Assembly: GCF_050750585.1 (NCBI RefSeq)
Contig: NZ_JBOJLM010000003.1
Coordinates: forward strand, 1 to 64,000
Length of the DNA stretch: 64,000 bases
Reading direction: 5' to 3'
Origin: Salinimicrobium sp050750585
GTDB taxonomy: Bacteria > Bacteroidota > Bacteroidia > Flavobacteriales > Flavobacteriaceae
Numbering within the stretch: the first letter of the stretch is position 1; every line of letters begins with the position of its first letter. Positions 17,619-26,689 of this stretch are shown piece after piece. The position numbers and the translations under genes were made by a program. A model generated the notes under the pieces. It searched no databases. It had not been told where the DNA came from and saw only the letters and a program-made list of their open reading frames with translations.

Positions 17619-17632
17619 ATCAAGGGAAACCC

Positions 17633-17665
17633 ACCCCGCCTATCGGTACCCCTCCGTGGGAGGGG
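17633..17665. repeat. GC-rich intergenic repeat with CCCCTCC hairpin
   Basis: CCCACCCCGCCT is followed by a hairpin CCCCTCC-GTG-GGAGGGG (17649-17665). The same style of sequence occurs at the start of trpG and between trpG and trpE. It may also end TonB receptor transcription. Confidence 0.55.
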
Positions 17666-17784
17666 ACTTTAAAAGAGAATTATAGGAAAAAATAAACCCA
17701 CAGTGTTACTCTTAATGAAGAAGGCTTATAGGTATGGAAGAGCCTTAGTTAAAATCCAATTAACTATTTTCTAATCCCCATGAA

Positions 17785-18237
17785 CTAATGCCTAATGGCA
17801 TCTGGTACCATAAATTGATAGTCTCCGCCGTTGCGAATTACGTCGCGAACAACGGTTGAGGAAATATGGCTTTTTCCGGAGGAAGTGATAAAGAAAAGGG
17901 TTTCTACTCCGCTTATTTTAAAGTTGGTCTGGCCAATGCTCTTTTCAAATTCCAGGTCAATGGCATTACGAAGGCCGCGTAGAATGAATCCGGCGTTTTG
18001 TTCCCTGCAAAAATCCACTGTCATGCCTTTGTAGGTCATCACCTTGATCTTTGGTTCATCTTTATAGGTCTCTTCCAAAAACCTGACCCGCTCCTCGAGA
18101 GAGAACATGTATTTCTTATCTGAATTAGTACCAATTGCCAGGATGACCTGGTCAAAAAGTGGGAGTCCGCGGTTAATGATATCAACATGTCCCAGGGTGA
18201 TGGGATCAAAAGAACCGGGAAAAACTGCTGTTTTCAT
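17785..18237 (-). CDS. coaD: phosphopantetheine adenylyltransferase
   Basis: CoaD transfers AMP from ATP to 4'-phosphopantetheine, the fourth step of CoA synthesis. The 150-residue nucleotidyltransferase begins MKTAVFPGSFDPITLGHVDII with the T/HxGH motif, has FILRGLRNAIDLEFE, and ends with the ISSTVVRDVIRNGGD segment of the ATP site. Length is normal. It lies 16 bases after ddl in the three-part coaD/ddl/PASTA-rluD neighbourhood that recurs in Flavobacteriia. Confidence 0.96.
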   Translation of the reverse strand: MKTAVFPGSFDPITLGHVDIINRGLPLFDQVILAIGTNSDKKYMFSLEERVRFLEETYKDEPKIKVMTYKGMTVDFCREQNAGFILRGLRNAIDLEFEKSIGQTNFKISGVETLFFITSSGKSHISSTVVRDVIRNGGDYQFMVPDAIRH

Positions 18238-18276
18238 GCTGAAAAAATTTACTCTAAAATAGACATTTTTGGATAC

Positions 18277-19254
18277 CTAGGCTTTTAGGGCAGTTTCAAT
18301 AGCACTGCCAAAAAGCTTTTTTAAAGAAATGCCTGCCGCCTGGGCCTGCTGTGGCAGAATACTCGCTTCACTGAGCCCCGGGTTGGTATTCATTTCAATA
18401 AAATGTGGTTCGTTGTTGTGGAAAATAAATTCAGATCTCGAAAAACCTTTCATCTTCAGTTTGCGATAGATCAATTTGGCTATTTCCTGCACTTTTTTAG
18501 TTTGTTCTTCTGAAATTCGGGCAGGGGTGATCTCCTGAGATTTTCCGAGGTATTTGGCTTCATAGTCAAAAAACTCATTTTCAGAAACAATTTCAGTGAC
18601 CGGCAGCGCGAGAATCTCGTCGTTGTGAGTGATCACTCCAACCGAAACTTCGGTACCATCGAGAAATGATTCGATGATGATCTCGTTATCTTCCTTAAAA
18701 GCAAATTTTGTGGCAGGAATAATTTGATCACGCGATTTCACTTTTGTAATTCCGAAGCTACTTCCGGCTTTATTGGCTTTCACAAAGCACGGCAAACCAA
18801 CTTTGGCAATAATTTCATCGGGATCAACTTCATCTCCTTTATCGACGAAATAATTTTCAGCAGTTTTAATTCCGAAGGGCTTGAGCACACTAATAAGGTC
18901 TCTTTTATTAAAAGTGAGTGCCGACTGGTAGAAATCGCAGGAAGTCTGCGGAATGTCGAGCAACTCGAGATAGGCCTGTAAAAGGCCATTTTCACCAGGT
19001 GTGCCGTGAATGGTGTTAAAAACGCAATCAAAAGTGATTAACTGCCCATCAATGGTGACGGTAAAATTGCTGCGGTTTATGGGGTAAGGTGTGTCATTTT
19101 CTCCAATGACAAACCACTCTTTTTGCAGGATATGTACCCGGTAAGGGTTGTATTTACTGCGGTCAAGGTTTTTGTAAACAACATTACCGCTGTTGATAGA
19201 TATACGGTATTCGCTGGAGAAGCCGCCCATGGCTATGGCTACATTTTTCTTCAT
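18277..19254 (-). CDS. ddl: D-alanine--D-alanine ligase
   Basis: Ddl makes the D-Ala-D-Ala dipeptide for peptidoglycan. The 325-residue ATP-grasp protein shows VAIAMGGFSSEYRISI at the N-terminus, LLQAYLELLDIPQTSC, LPCFVKANKAGSSFGITKV for ATP binding, and FSRSEFIFHNNEPHFIEMNTNPGLSEASI for Mg binding. I use the ATG at 19254 since MKKNVAIAMGG matches the family start; an earlier ATG at 19287 adds eleven unlikely residues. It is divergent from the PASTA gene. Confidence 0.95.
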   Translation of the reverse strand: MKKNVAIAMGGFSSEYRISINSGNVVYKNLDRSKYNPYRVHILQKEWFVIGENDTPYPINRSNFTVTIDGQLITFDCVFNTIHGTPGENGLLQAYLELLDIPQTSCDFYQSALTFNKRDLISVLKPFGIKTAENYFVDKGDEVDPDEIIAKVGLPCFVKANKAGSSFGITKVKSRDQIIPATKFAFKEDNEIIIESFLDGTEVSVGVITHNDEILALPVTEIVSENEFFDYEAKYLGKSQEITPARISEEQTKKVQEIAKLIYRKLKMKGFSRSEFIFHNNEPHFIEMNTNPGLSEASILPQQAQAAGISLKKLFGSAIETALKA

Positions 19255-19332
19255 AATTAAATATCGCCCAATTATTTTCGTTAGCAAAAATAGCGACTAA
19301 TAAATGAATGTCTGCAAAACCGCCTGATTTTA

Positions 19333-19340
19333 TATCTTTG
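19333..19340 (+). promoter_or_regulatory. -7 promoter element of the PASTA-rluD pair
   Basis: TATCTTTG matches TAnnTTTG exactly, 16 bases before the PASTA gene ATG. Confidence 0.5.
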
Positions 19341-19356
19341 CCTTTTAAATTAAACT

Positions 19357-19992
19357 ATGAGTTTCTTCCGATTTCTCTTTAGCAAAACCTTTCTTATTCA
19401 ATTGGTTTTGGCTGTATTTGCGGTAGTTTTGATCGCCTTTATTATACTTCAATGGCTCGATTATTCTACAAATCAAGATCAAAGAATAACCGTACCCAAC
19501 CTGGAACGTTTGTCCCTGGATAAGGTTGATGAACAGCTTACAAAGCTCGACCTGCGCAGGGAAATTCTGGATTCTGCCAATTATAACCCCGATTTTCCGC
19601 CGTACTCGGTGATAGATCAGGTGCCGCTTCCTGGTAAAGAGGTGAAGGAGAACCGAAAGATCTATTTGACGCTCAATCCTTCCGGATTTACGAAAGTTGA
19701 AATTCCTGAAAATCTTATCCGAAGAACGCGCAGGCAGGTAGAGCCAACCTTGCGTTCCCTTGGTTTTGAAATAGGAACAATTACTTATAAACCCGATGTT
19801 GCTAAAGATGTGGTGCTTGAAATGCGTCACAGAGGCCAACTGCTGGAACCGGGAATGAAACTGATGAAAACTTCAAAAATTGACCTTGTGCTTGCCGATG
19901 GCTCCAGGAGATATGGAATGGAAGAAGAAGAGGATAGTACCGCACAAGAACCAATTTTGAATGACCTGGAAGACAAAGAATATGATTTCTGA
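19357..19992 (+). CDS. PASTA-domain membrane protein
   Basis: The 211-residue protein has one N-terminal membrane helix (about 10-33) followed by two PASTA-like repeats outside the membrane (about 43-108 with ITVPNLERLSLDKVDEQLTKLDLR, and 113-178) and an acidic tail. PASTA domains bind muropeptides or beta-lactams in kinases and PBPs, but here no kinase or transpeptidase domain is attached. Its place beside ddl suggests a cell-wall link (inference). The 3' end overlaps rluD by 11 bases. Confidence 0.85.
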   Translation: MSFFRFLFSKTFLIQLVLAVFAVVLIAFIILQWLDYSTNQDQRITVPNLERLSLDKVDEQLTKLDLRREILDSANYNPDFPPYSVIDQVPLPGKEVKENRKIYLTLNPSGFTKVEIPENLIRRTRRQVEPTLRSLGFEIGTITYKPDVAKDVVLEMRHRGQLLEPGMKLMKTSKIDLVLADGSRRYGMEEEEDSTAQEPILNDLEDKEYDF

Positions 19993-21037
19993 AAATAATA
20001 ACCCCGAACCCGAAGAGAACGATGATGACCTGTATGAACACCACAGGTTTGTAGCCGATAAAGGCCAGCAGCCATTGCGAGTAGATAAATTCCTGATGAA
20101 TTATATCGAAAAAGCCACTCGTAATAAAATTCAAACTGCGGCTAAAGAAGGCAATATTCACGTGAATGAGGTTCCCGTAAAATCTAATTATAAGGTAAAG
20201 CCGGGAGATGTGATACAGGTGCTTTTTGAGCATCCACCTTACGAATTCCTGCTCACGCCAGAGGATATTCCGCTTGATATTGTCTATGAAGACGATTCCC
20301 TGCTTGTGGTCAACAAACCAGCAGGTATGGTGGTGCATCCCGGCCATGGGAACTACAGCGGAACACTTATAAACGCGCTGGTTTACCACTTCGAAAATCT
20401 GCCGCAAAACAGCGATGAACGCCCGGGGCTTGTCCACAGGATTGACAAAGATACCAGCGGACTTCTCGTTATTGCAAAGACCGAAAAAGCAATGACCAAA
20501 CTGGCAAAGCAATTCTTTGACAAAAGCAGCGAGCGCGAGTATGTGGCTCTTGTTTGGGGAAATGTTGAGGAGGATGAAGGTACGGTTGAAGGCAATATTG
20601 GTCGTCACCCCAAGAACAGGTTGCAAAACACAGTGTATTTGGGAGATGATGAAGATAAAGGAAAGCCGGCGGTAACGCATTTCAAGGTCCTGGAAAGGCT
20701 TGGTTACGTAACTTTGGTTTCCTGCCGACTTGAAACCGGGAGAACCCACCAAATCAGGGTTCACATGAAGCACATTGGCCACACGCTCTTTAATGATGAA
20801 CGCTATGGTGGCGACAAGATCCTGAAAGGTACCACCTTCACAAAATACAAACAGTTTGTAGACAACTGCTTTAAGGTGCTGCCCAGGCAGGCACTGCATG
20901 CAAAAACACTGGGCTTCAGGCATCCTGAAACAGGAGAGTGGATGAGGTTTGATTCTCCTGTACCACAAGATATGCAGGATTGTATTGAGCGTTGGAGAAA
21001 CTACGCTAAAAATCAGAAAGAATTCATTGATGAATAA
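19982..21037 (+). CDS. rluD: RluA/RluD-family 23S rRNA pseudouridine synthase
   Basis: The 351-residue protein has an acidic N-terminus, an S4 RNA-binding domain (about 30-90, RVDKFLMNYIEKATRNKIQTAAKEGNI), and a catalytic domain with HRIDKDTSGLLVIAKT, whose Asp is the active-site residue. CRLETGRTHQIRVHMKHIGHTL is also typical. It probably modifies helix 69 of 23S rRNA as RluD does. Start: ATG 19982 (MISENNNPEPEE) is preferred to the ATG at 19961 because it leaves the usual 11-base overlap with the PASTA gene. Confidence 0.92.
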   Translation: MISENNNPEPEENDDDLYEHHRFVADKGQQPLRVDKFLMNYIEKATRNKIQTAAKEGNIHVNEVPVKSNYKVKPGDVIQVLFEHPPYEFLLTPEDIPLDIVYEDDSLLVVNKPAGMVVHPGHGNYSGTLINALVYHFENLPQNSDERPGLVHRIDKDTSGLLVIAKTEKAMTKLAKQFFDKSSEREYVALVWGNVEEDEGTVEGNIGRHPKNRLQNTVYLGDDEDKGKPAVTHFKVLERLGYVTLVSCRLETGRTHQIRVHMKHIGHTLFNDERYGGDKILKGTTFTKYKQFVDNCFKVLPRQALHAKTLGFRHPETGEWMRFDSPVPQDMQDCIERWRNYAKNQKEFIDE

Positions 21038-21071
21038 GCTTTTTTGATAGACCTATCAAAAGGAATAAACG

Positions 21072-21097
21072 ATCCCGGCAGGAAATCTTGTCGGGAT
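21072..21097 (+). terminator. terminator after rluD
   Basis: ATCCCGGCAGG and CTTGTCGGGAT form a GC-rich stem with G-U pairs, followed by a T-rich run. A smaller TTTTGATA/TATCAAAA hairpin at 21042-21061 precedes it. Confidence 0.65.
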
Positions 21098-21140
21098 TTG
21101 ATATTTTTGAGGGATAATAGAAATTTCTTAAGAGTATTCC

Positions 21141-21902
21141 ATGAAAATAGTTGTATCGCCTGCCAAAACCCTCGACTACAAATCTAAACTACCAACCACC
21201 AGAGGAACCCAACCCTCATTTCTGGAAACCACAGCCGGCATCAACCGGAAGCTTTCGCGCATGTCGAAAAATGAAATCGCCGAACTTATGAGCATTAGCG
21301 ATAAGCTAGCCGATCTTAACTACAACCGCTATCAGGAATTTTCTGAAGAACATAACAAACAAAACTCCCGGCCTGCAGTCTACGCCTTTGCCGGAGATGT
21401 TTATACAGGGCTTGATGCCTATACCATTCCTACTGAAAAGATCGATTTTATGCAGGATTCCTTGCGGATCCTTTCCGGCTACTACGGAATTTTAAGGCCG
21501 CTGGATCTTATTCAGCCGTACCGCCTGGAAATGGGAACTTCATTGCCGGTGAACCGAAAGAAGAATCTTTATGAGATATGGCAGGAGAAGGTGACCAGTT
21601 ATTTGAACAATGAACTTAAAGAAGATGAACTTTTTGTGAATCTCGCCAGCCAGGAGTATTTTAAAGCTGTAGATGCCTCAAAACTAAAGGTGCAGGTCAT
21701 TTCACCGGTATTTAAAGACTTCAAGAATGGAAAATTAAAGATCATCAGTTTTTTTGCTAAAAAAGCCCGTGGTACTATGGCCAGATTTCTAATTGAATCT
21801 GAAGCCCAGACACTTGACCAACTTAAAGCTTTTGATGGCGATGGCTATAGATTTTCGGCTGAAGAAACTACCAATGAAAACGAGCCGGTTTTTACCAGAT
21901 AG
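21141..21902 (+). CDS. yaaA: peroxide stress protein YaaA (UPF0246)
   Basis: The 253-residue protein matches the YaaA/DUF328 family: start MKIVVSPAKTLDY, then YAFAGDVYTGLDAYT, YGILRPLDLIQPYRLEMGT, VNLASQEYFKAV and KARGTMARFLIE. In E. coli YaaA lowers free iron and limits damage during peroxide stress; the fold binds DNA. Length is normal. It stands alone between two terminators. The link to katG and sodC elsewhere in the window is functional only. Confidence 0.95.
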   Translation: MKIVVSPAKTLDYKSKLPTTRGTQPSFLETTAGINRKLSRMSKNEIAELMSISDKLADLNYNRYQEFSEEHNKQNSRPAVYAFAGDVYTGLDAYTIPTEKIDFMQDSLRILSGYYGILRPLDLIQPYRLEMGTSLPVNRKKNLYEIWQEKVTSYLNNELKEDELFVNLASQEYFKAVDASKLKVQVISPVFKDFKNGKLKIISFFAKKARGTMARFLIESEAQTLDQLKAFDGDGYRFSAEETTNENEPVFTR

Positions 21903-21931
21903 CTTCAGCAGCAGGAATTGTTAAAGTATTT

Positions 21932-21958
21932 AAAAAAGCGGTGTCTCACCGCTTTTTT
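21932..21958 (+). terminator. rho-independent terminator of yaaA
   Basis: AAAAAAGCGGTG and CACCGCTTTTTT (12-base arms) with a TCT loop and a T run, 30 bases after the stop codon. Confidence 0.9.
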
Positions 21959-21988
21959 CTTTTTAATTTCTGAACCTGCATAAGGTTC

Positions 21989-22006
21989 CAAAAATGTCAT
22001 ATTTTG
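21989..22006. repeat. degenerate copy of the dispersed palindrome
   Basis: CAAAAATGTCATATTTTG equals the 17-mer with one inserted base and lies 48 bases upstream of the pyruvate carboxylase gene. Confidence 0.5.
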
Positions 22007-22054
22007 AGGAGTCTTCAGAAGTAAATAAAATTAATAAAAAAGCAAGTTCGTAAA

Positions 22055-25000
22055 ATGAAAATTAAAAAGGTTTTAGTAGCAAACAGAGGAGAAATAGCCA
22101 TACGAATCTTTAGGGCCTGTACCGAGATTGGGTTGAGAACCGTAGGGATCTATACCTATGAAGACCGCTATTCGCTACACCGTTACAAGGCTGACGAATC
22201 TTACCAGATAGGAGCAGATAAAGATCCTTTAAAACCTTATTTAGATATAGAAGCAATAATTAAGGTGGCCAAAAAGAACGGCGTAGATGCTATTCACCCC
22301 GGCTACGGATTTCTTTCTGAAAATGCCGAATTTGCTAAACAATGTGAGGAGAACGGGATCATTTTTATAGGGCCAAAAGTCTCTGTGCTTAGATCTTTGG
22401 GAGACAAAGTAAAAGCCAAGGAAGTTGCGGTGGCCAATGATATTCCGGTTATTCGGAGTAATGAAAAAGATCTTACCACAGTTGAAGTGGCCCTAGAAGA
22501 GGCTGAAAAGATTGGCTATCCGGTGATGCTTAAGGCTGCATCGGGCGGGGGAGGCCGCGGAATGCGGGTAATACGTTCAGAAGATGATCTAAAAAGCGGC
22601 TTTAATGAATCTAAAAGGGAGGCTAAAAATGCTTTTGGCGATGACACCGTCTTCCTGGAGAAGTTCGTTGAAGATCCTAAACATATCGAGATCCAGATCG
22701 TGGGTGACCACCATGGCAATTTGGTGCACCTGTTCGAGAGGGATTGTTCTGTACAACGACGGTACCAAAAGGTTATTGAATTTGCTCCGTCCATGGGGCT
22801 TGATGAAAAGGTAAAACAGAACCTCTACGATTATGCAGTTAAACTTTGTAAGGCCGTAGATTACAACAATATTGGAACTGTAGAGTTCCTGGTAGACAGA
22901 ACGGGAGAGATCTTCTTTATTGAAGTGAACCCCAGGATACAGGTGGAGCATACGGTCACCGAGATCATTACCAATATTGATCTTGTGAAGGCACAGATCT
23001 TTATCGCCGGAGGCTATAAACTGAGCGATAAACAGATCAAAATCGAATCCCAGGAATCTATTAAAATAAGCGGCTATGCTTTGCAATGCCGAATTACAAC
23101 CGAAGATCCTACAAATGATTTTAAACCAGATTACGGAACCATCACCACTTATAGAAGTGCATCAGGTTTTGGGATTAGACTGGATGCCGGTAGTATTTAC
23201 CAGGGTGTAAAAGTCTCTCCTTTCTTTGATTCTATGCTTGTGAAAGTATCGGCAAGCAGCCGTACGCTTGATGGCGCCTGCCGAAAAATGCGCAGGGCAC
23301 TGGCCGAGTTCAGGATAAGGGGCGTGATGACCAATATTGGTTTCCTCGATAATATTCTGGCACATCAAACCTTTAGACAGGGCGATGTGACTGTGAATTT
23401 CATTAAAGATAATCCGGATCTTTTCAAGATCAGGAAGACACGCAACCGGGCAACAAAAATGGTAAAGTTCCTGGGAGATGTGATCATCAATGGAAGTGAG
23501 GATGTGAAAAACCCTGAAAAGAAGAAATTCATTAAGCCTGCAGTTCCCTCTTTTAAGGATAATGGTTATCCAAGGGGAACTAAAGATTTGCTTACGGAAT
23601 ACGGTCCCGAAAAGTTTTCTCGCTGGCTTTTACATGATGGGAAGGTGCATTTTACCGACACCACCATGCGTGATGCACACCAGAGTCTGCTGGCTACGCG
23701 TATGCGTACCTATGATATGGAGAAGGTTGCCGAAGGTTTTGCCCGAAACCATCCTGAAGTTTTCAGTATGGAAGTTTGGGGAGGTGCCACCTTCGATGTT
23801 TGCATGAGATTCTTAAAAGAGGATCCATGGGAAAGGTTGAGAAGGCTTCGCGCGGCAATGCCCAATGTACTCCTGCAAATGCTGTTGCGTGGTTCTAATG
23901 GTGTGGGCTACACGGCCTACCCCGATAACCTGATTGAGAAATTTGTGGAACAGGCCTGGGAAAATGGAGTTGATGTCTTCAGGATCTTTGACAGCCTTAA
24001 CTGGATGAAATCCATCGCTCCTTGTATTGAGCATGTGAGAAATAAAACTGACGGGCTGGCAGAAGGAACCATCTGCTATACGGGAGATCTAATGGATCCG
24101 AAGCAAACAAAATACAACCTCGACTACTACGTGCAGCTCGGTAAAGATATTGAGAATGCAGGTGCTCATATTATCGGGATCAAAGATATGGCGGGTATTC
24201 TGAAGCCCGATGCAGCTTTTGAACTGGTATCGGCTCTTAAATCGAGAATTAATGTACCAATCCATTTACATACTCACGACACCTCTTCTATACAGGCTGC
24301 TACTTACCTCAAAGCCATAGAAGCCGGGGTTGATGTGGTGGATGTTGCCCTGGGAGGTCTCTCCGGGCTTACCTCGCAACCTAACTTCAACTCAATCGTA
24401 GAGATGCTGAGGTTCCATGACCGTGGAAGGGCTTTTAATACAGATAAACTAAATGAATATTCCCAATACTGGGAGGCTGTAAGACGTTACTACTATCCTT
24501 TTGAATCTGGCTTAAAAGCAGGTTCGGGAGAAGTTTATAAGCACGAAATTCCCGGCGGACAGTATTCCAACCTTAAGCCGCAGGCAGAAAGTCTTGGTCT
24601 GGCCGATCGTTTTCACGAGATCACCGAAATGTACAGCAAAGTAAATGATCTTTTTGGTGACATCATCAAAGTTACACCCAGCTCAAAAGTAGTGGGAGAC
24701 ATGGCGCAGTACCTGGTAAGTAATAATCTTTCAATAAAAGATGTGCTTGAAAAAGGAGAAGATATTTCTTTTCCCCAATCGGTCAAAAGTTTCTTTAGAG
24801 GAGATCTTGGTCAGCCTCATGGAGGATTTCCTGAAAAAATTCAGAAGATCGTCCTCAAGGATGAAAAACCTTATACCGAAAGACCAAATGCACATTTGGA
24901 ACCCATAGATTTTGAAAAGGAATTTGCCGAATTTGAAAAAACTTTCAGTGAAGGAATGGGTAGGGATGTGGAGATCACAGATTTCCTTTCCTATAAATTA

Positions 25001-25501
25001 TATCCAAAAGTATTTACAGATTTCTATAACCACCATGTAGAATTTGGAGGGGTAATGAATGTGCCTACAAAGAATTTCTTCTACGGTATGGAACCCGGAG
25101 AAGAGATCATAGTAGATCTTGACCGTGGTAAAACCCTGCTTATTGAGTTCCTGTCTATTGGAGAAACCGATGAAGACGGAATGGCAAAAGTTTTCTTTAA
25201 AGTAAACGGTCAAACAAGGGCAGTAGAAGTTAAAGACCGATCTGTCAAGGTAGAGAAAGTAGTACATCAAAAAGTCGATAAAGACGATAAAAAGCAAGTA
25301 GGCGCACCACTACAGGGAGCCCTGTCAAATATCCAGGTGGAGCCCGGACAAAAAGTGGAGAAAAATCAGCCGCTGTTTGTGATCGAGGCCATGAAAATGG
25401 AAACTACCATCACCGCCAATACTTCGGGAGAAGTAGACAAGATCGTGCTCAAAGAAGGAGACATGGTGTATGCAGATGACCTGGTTGTTGTGTTGAAGTA
25501 G
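22055..25501 (+). CDS. pyc: pyruvate carboxylase
   Basis: Biotin enzyme of 1148 residues that makes oxaloacetate from pyruvate, bicarbonate and ATP to refill the TCA cycle. Order of domains: biotin carboxylase (1-460; KVLVANRGEIAIRIFRAC, ASGGGGRGMRV, EVNPRIQVEHTVTE), carboxyltransferase (about 530-830; FTDTTMRDAHQSLLATRMRT, GIKDMAG, HLHTHDTS), a PC tetramerisation/central segment, and a biotinyl domain with EAMKMETT near the C-terminus. This is the single-chain form. It probably needs the BirA encoded at 11002-11736. Transcription is monocistronic with a 180-base leader from yaaA's terminator. Confidence 0.98.
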   Translation: MKIKKVLVANRGEIAIRIFRACTEIGLRTVGIYTYEDRYSLHRYKADESYQIGADKDPLKPYLDIEAIIKVAKKNGVDAIHPGYGFLSENAEFAKQCEENGIIFIGPKVSVLRSLGDKVKAKEVAVANDIPVIRSNEKDLTTVEVALEEAEKIGYPVMLKAASGGGGRGMRVIRSEDDLKSGFNESKREAKNAFGDDTVFLEKFVEDPKHIEIQIVGDHHGNLVHLFERDCSVQRRYQKVIEFAPSMGLDEKVKQNLYDYAVKLCKAVDYNNIGTVEFLVDRTGEIFFIEVNPRIQVEHTVTEIITNIDLVKAQIFIAGGYKLSDKQIKIESQESIKISGYALQCRITTEDPTNDFKPDYGTITTYRSASGFGIRLDAGSIYQGVKVSPFFDSMLVKVSASSRTLDGACRKMRRALAEFRIRGVMTNIGFLDNILAHQTFRQGDVTVNFIKDNPDLFKIRKTRNRATKMVKFLGDVIINGSEDVKNPEKKKFIKPAVPSFKDNGYPRGTKDLLTEYGPEKFSRWLLHDGKVHFTDTTMRDAHQSLLATRMRTYDMEKVAEGFARNHPEVFSMEVWGGATFDVCMRFLKEDPWERLRRLRAAMPNVLLQMLLRGSNGVGYTAYPDNLIEKFVEQAWENGVDVFRIFDSLNWMKSIAPCIEHVRNKTDGLAEGTICYTGDLMDPKQTKYNLDYYVQLGKDIENAGAHIIGIKDMAGILKPDAAFELVSALKSRINVPIHLHTHDTSSIQAATYLKAIEAGVDVVDVALGGLSGLTSQPNFNSIVEMLRFHDRGRAFNTDKLNEYSQYWEAVRRYYYPFESGLKAGSGEVYKHEIPGGQYSNLKPQAESLGLADRFHEITEMYSKVNDLFGDIIKVTPSSKVVGDMAQYLVSNNLSIKDVLEKGEDISFPQSVKSFFRGDLGQPHGGFPEKIQKIVLKDEKPYTERPNAHLEPIDFEKEFAEFEKTFSEGMGRDVEITDFLSYKLYPKVFTDFYNHHVEFGGVMNVPTKNFFYGMEPGEEIIVDLDRGKTLLIEFLSIGETDEDGMAKVFFKVNGQTRAVEVKDRSVKVEKVVHQKVDKDDKKQVGAPLQGALSNIQVEPGQKVEKNQPLFVIEAMKMETTITANTSGEVDKIVLKEGDMVYADDLVVVLK

Positions 25502-25540
25502 ATTTGAGATTTAAGACATGAGACATAAGAGCCAGGAACA

Positions 25541-25600
25541 GATGGCTCGGATTTGTAATCCGTGCCGATTATTTCTACTTGAACCAAGAACCAAGAGCCA
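25541..25600. repeat. REP-like repeat, copy 1
   Basis: It begins GATGGCTCGGATTTGTAATC, an imperfect inverted repeat, followed by CCGATTATTTCTACTTGAAC and CCAAGA-type short repeats. It is about 80% or more identical to copy 2, 121 bases away. Confidence 0.7.
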
Positions 25601-25661
25601 ATTGCCAGGAATCAAGGCTTTGGAATTTGGTGCTTGATAATTGGAATTTATATTTTAACCG

Positions 25662-25729
25662 GATGGCGCGGATTTGCAATCCGTGCCGATTATTTCTACT
25701 TGAACCAGGAACAAAGAGTCAAGAGCCAA
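25662..25729. repeat. REP-like repeat, copy 2
   Basis: CGGATTTGCAATCCG (within GATGGCGCGGATTTGCAATC) is a perfect palindrome around T-G-C, followed by the same CCGATTATTTCTACTTGAAC tail as copy 1. Sequences of this kind are often moved by RAYT (Y1) transposases; no such gene is in the window. Confidence 0.7.
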
Positions 25730-25803
25730 GAGCTAAGATTTTGGAATTTGGAATTTTAACTTTGGTGCTTGAAACCAGGTGAGTAAAAATTAAAATTATG
25801 AGC

Positions 25804-25840
25804 AGATGGCGCGGATTTGTATTCCGTGACGAATAATCAC
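25804..25840. repeat. REP-like repeat, copy 3 (degenerate)
   Basis: AGATGGCGCGGATTTGTATT followed by CCGTGACGA keeps the palindrome with one change; the 3' tail differs. It ends 46 bases before the UDG-family gene. Confidence 0.6.
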
Positions 25841-25886
25841 TTATGTAATGCCGTCCAAATAACAAACAAACCTTAAACATTAAATC

Positions 25887-26558
25887 TTGAATCCTGAATT
25901 ATTTCACCACCAACATCCTTATAAACCTTTCATTCCCAAAAACGCTACAAAGCTAATTGTCGGCACCTTACCGCCTCCTCGTTTTACGACAGGGGAATTA
26001 AAAGAAGATGATGTGGATTTTTGTTATGGCAGCAGGGACGGGATGTTATGGCAAATCATCGACAGGATCTTTGATCTGGATCTGAAATTTGAGAACACTC
26101 CCGAGGCCGTAAAACAGCGAAAGGATTTCTTAGCGAGCAAAGGTATTGGGATTTGCGATACGGTAGAAAGTTGCAGGAGAGACAAAATAGACGCGTCAGA
26201 CCTCGGAATGCTGCATGTAGAATTGCGTGATCTTATCGGAATCCTTCGGCAGCATCCAGAAATAGACACCTTGCTTTTTACTGGCGGTAACAGCAAAAAC
26301 GGACCTGAGTTCTTCTTCAGAAAGCTACTAAAACATCATGATATTAAGATCAAGGTAATTTCCAATGATGTACCCAGGGTACACCAGTTTCTGCTGGATG
26401 GGCGGCCAATCAATACAGTGTCACTCACCGCACCGTCGGGATCGGCGAACAGGGCTATTGGTAGTATGGAGCTGTACAAGCACTTAAAAAAACAAGACCC
26501 TGAATTCAATACAATTGATTTCAGGGTCTTGCAATACCGTCAGTTTTTTGAGGACTAA
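25887..26558 (+). CDS. uracil-DNA glycosylase superfamily protein
   Basis: The 223-residue protein shows an alpha/beta fold consistent with the UDG superfamily: KLIVGTLPPPRF near the N-terminus takes the place of the GxxPG motif, and VSLTAPSGSANRAIG near the C-terminus takes the place of the HPSP motif. The catalytic Asp/Asn of classical UDG is not obvious, so base-excision activity is uncertain. It follows a REP cluster and its stop overlaps the convergent bTHX gene by 3-4 bases. There is no operon partner. Confidence 0.7.
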   Translation: MNPELFHHQHPYKPFIPKNATKLIVGTLPPPRFTTGELKEDDVDFCYGSRDGMLWQIIDRIFDLDLKFENTPEAVKQRKDFLASKGIGICDTVESCRRDKIDASDLGMLHVELRDLIGILRQHPEIDTLLFTGGNSKNGPEFFFRKLLKHHDIKIKVISNDVPRVHQFLLDGRPINTVSLTAPSGSANRAIGSMELYKHLKKQDPEFNTIDFRVLQYRQFFED

Positions 26559-26689
26559 ACGGATTCTTTTTCTAGCGGATCTTTTATTTGCTGCGGTTTC
26601 GTGGTAAACTTTCCTCTTTTCGGTCGCAGCTTTCCGAAGGTATTGAGCGGATTCTTACCGGTTTTGGTCTTTTTTTCTCCCTTGCCCAT
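26555..26689 (-). CDS. 30S ribosomal protein THX (bTHX), 44 residues
   Basis: A very short gene whose product begins MGKGEKKTKTGK, close to the MGKGDKKTxxGK start of bacterial THX (Thx) proteins that sit in the head of the 30S subunit near 16S rRNA. The rest is strongly basic up to residue 32 (LRPKRGKFTTKP) and has an extra acidic C-terminal tail of about 12 residues (IKDPLEKESV) not usual for THX. Its ATG overlaps the stop of the upstream 48-residue gene (TAATG), and its end overlaps the convergent UDG-family gene. Confidence 0.72.
   Translation of the reverse strand: MGKGEKKTKTGKNPLNTFGKLRPKRGKFTTKPQQIKDPLEKESV

Noticed and set aside
19802..20968. 388-residue open frame antisense to rluD and the PASTA gene
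   Set aside because: The sense strand encodes clear families on the other strand, and the antisense product has no motif.
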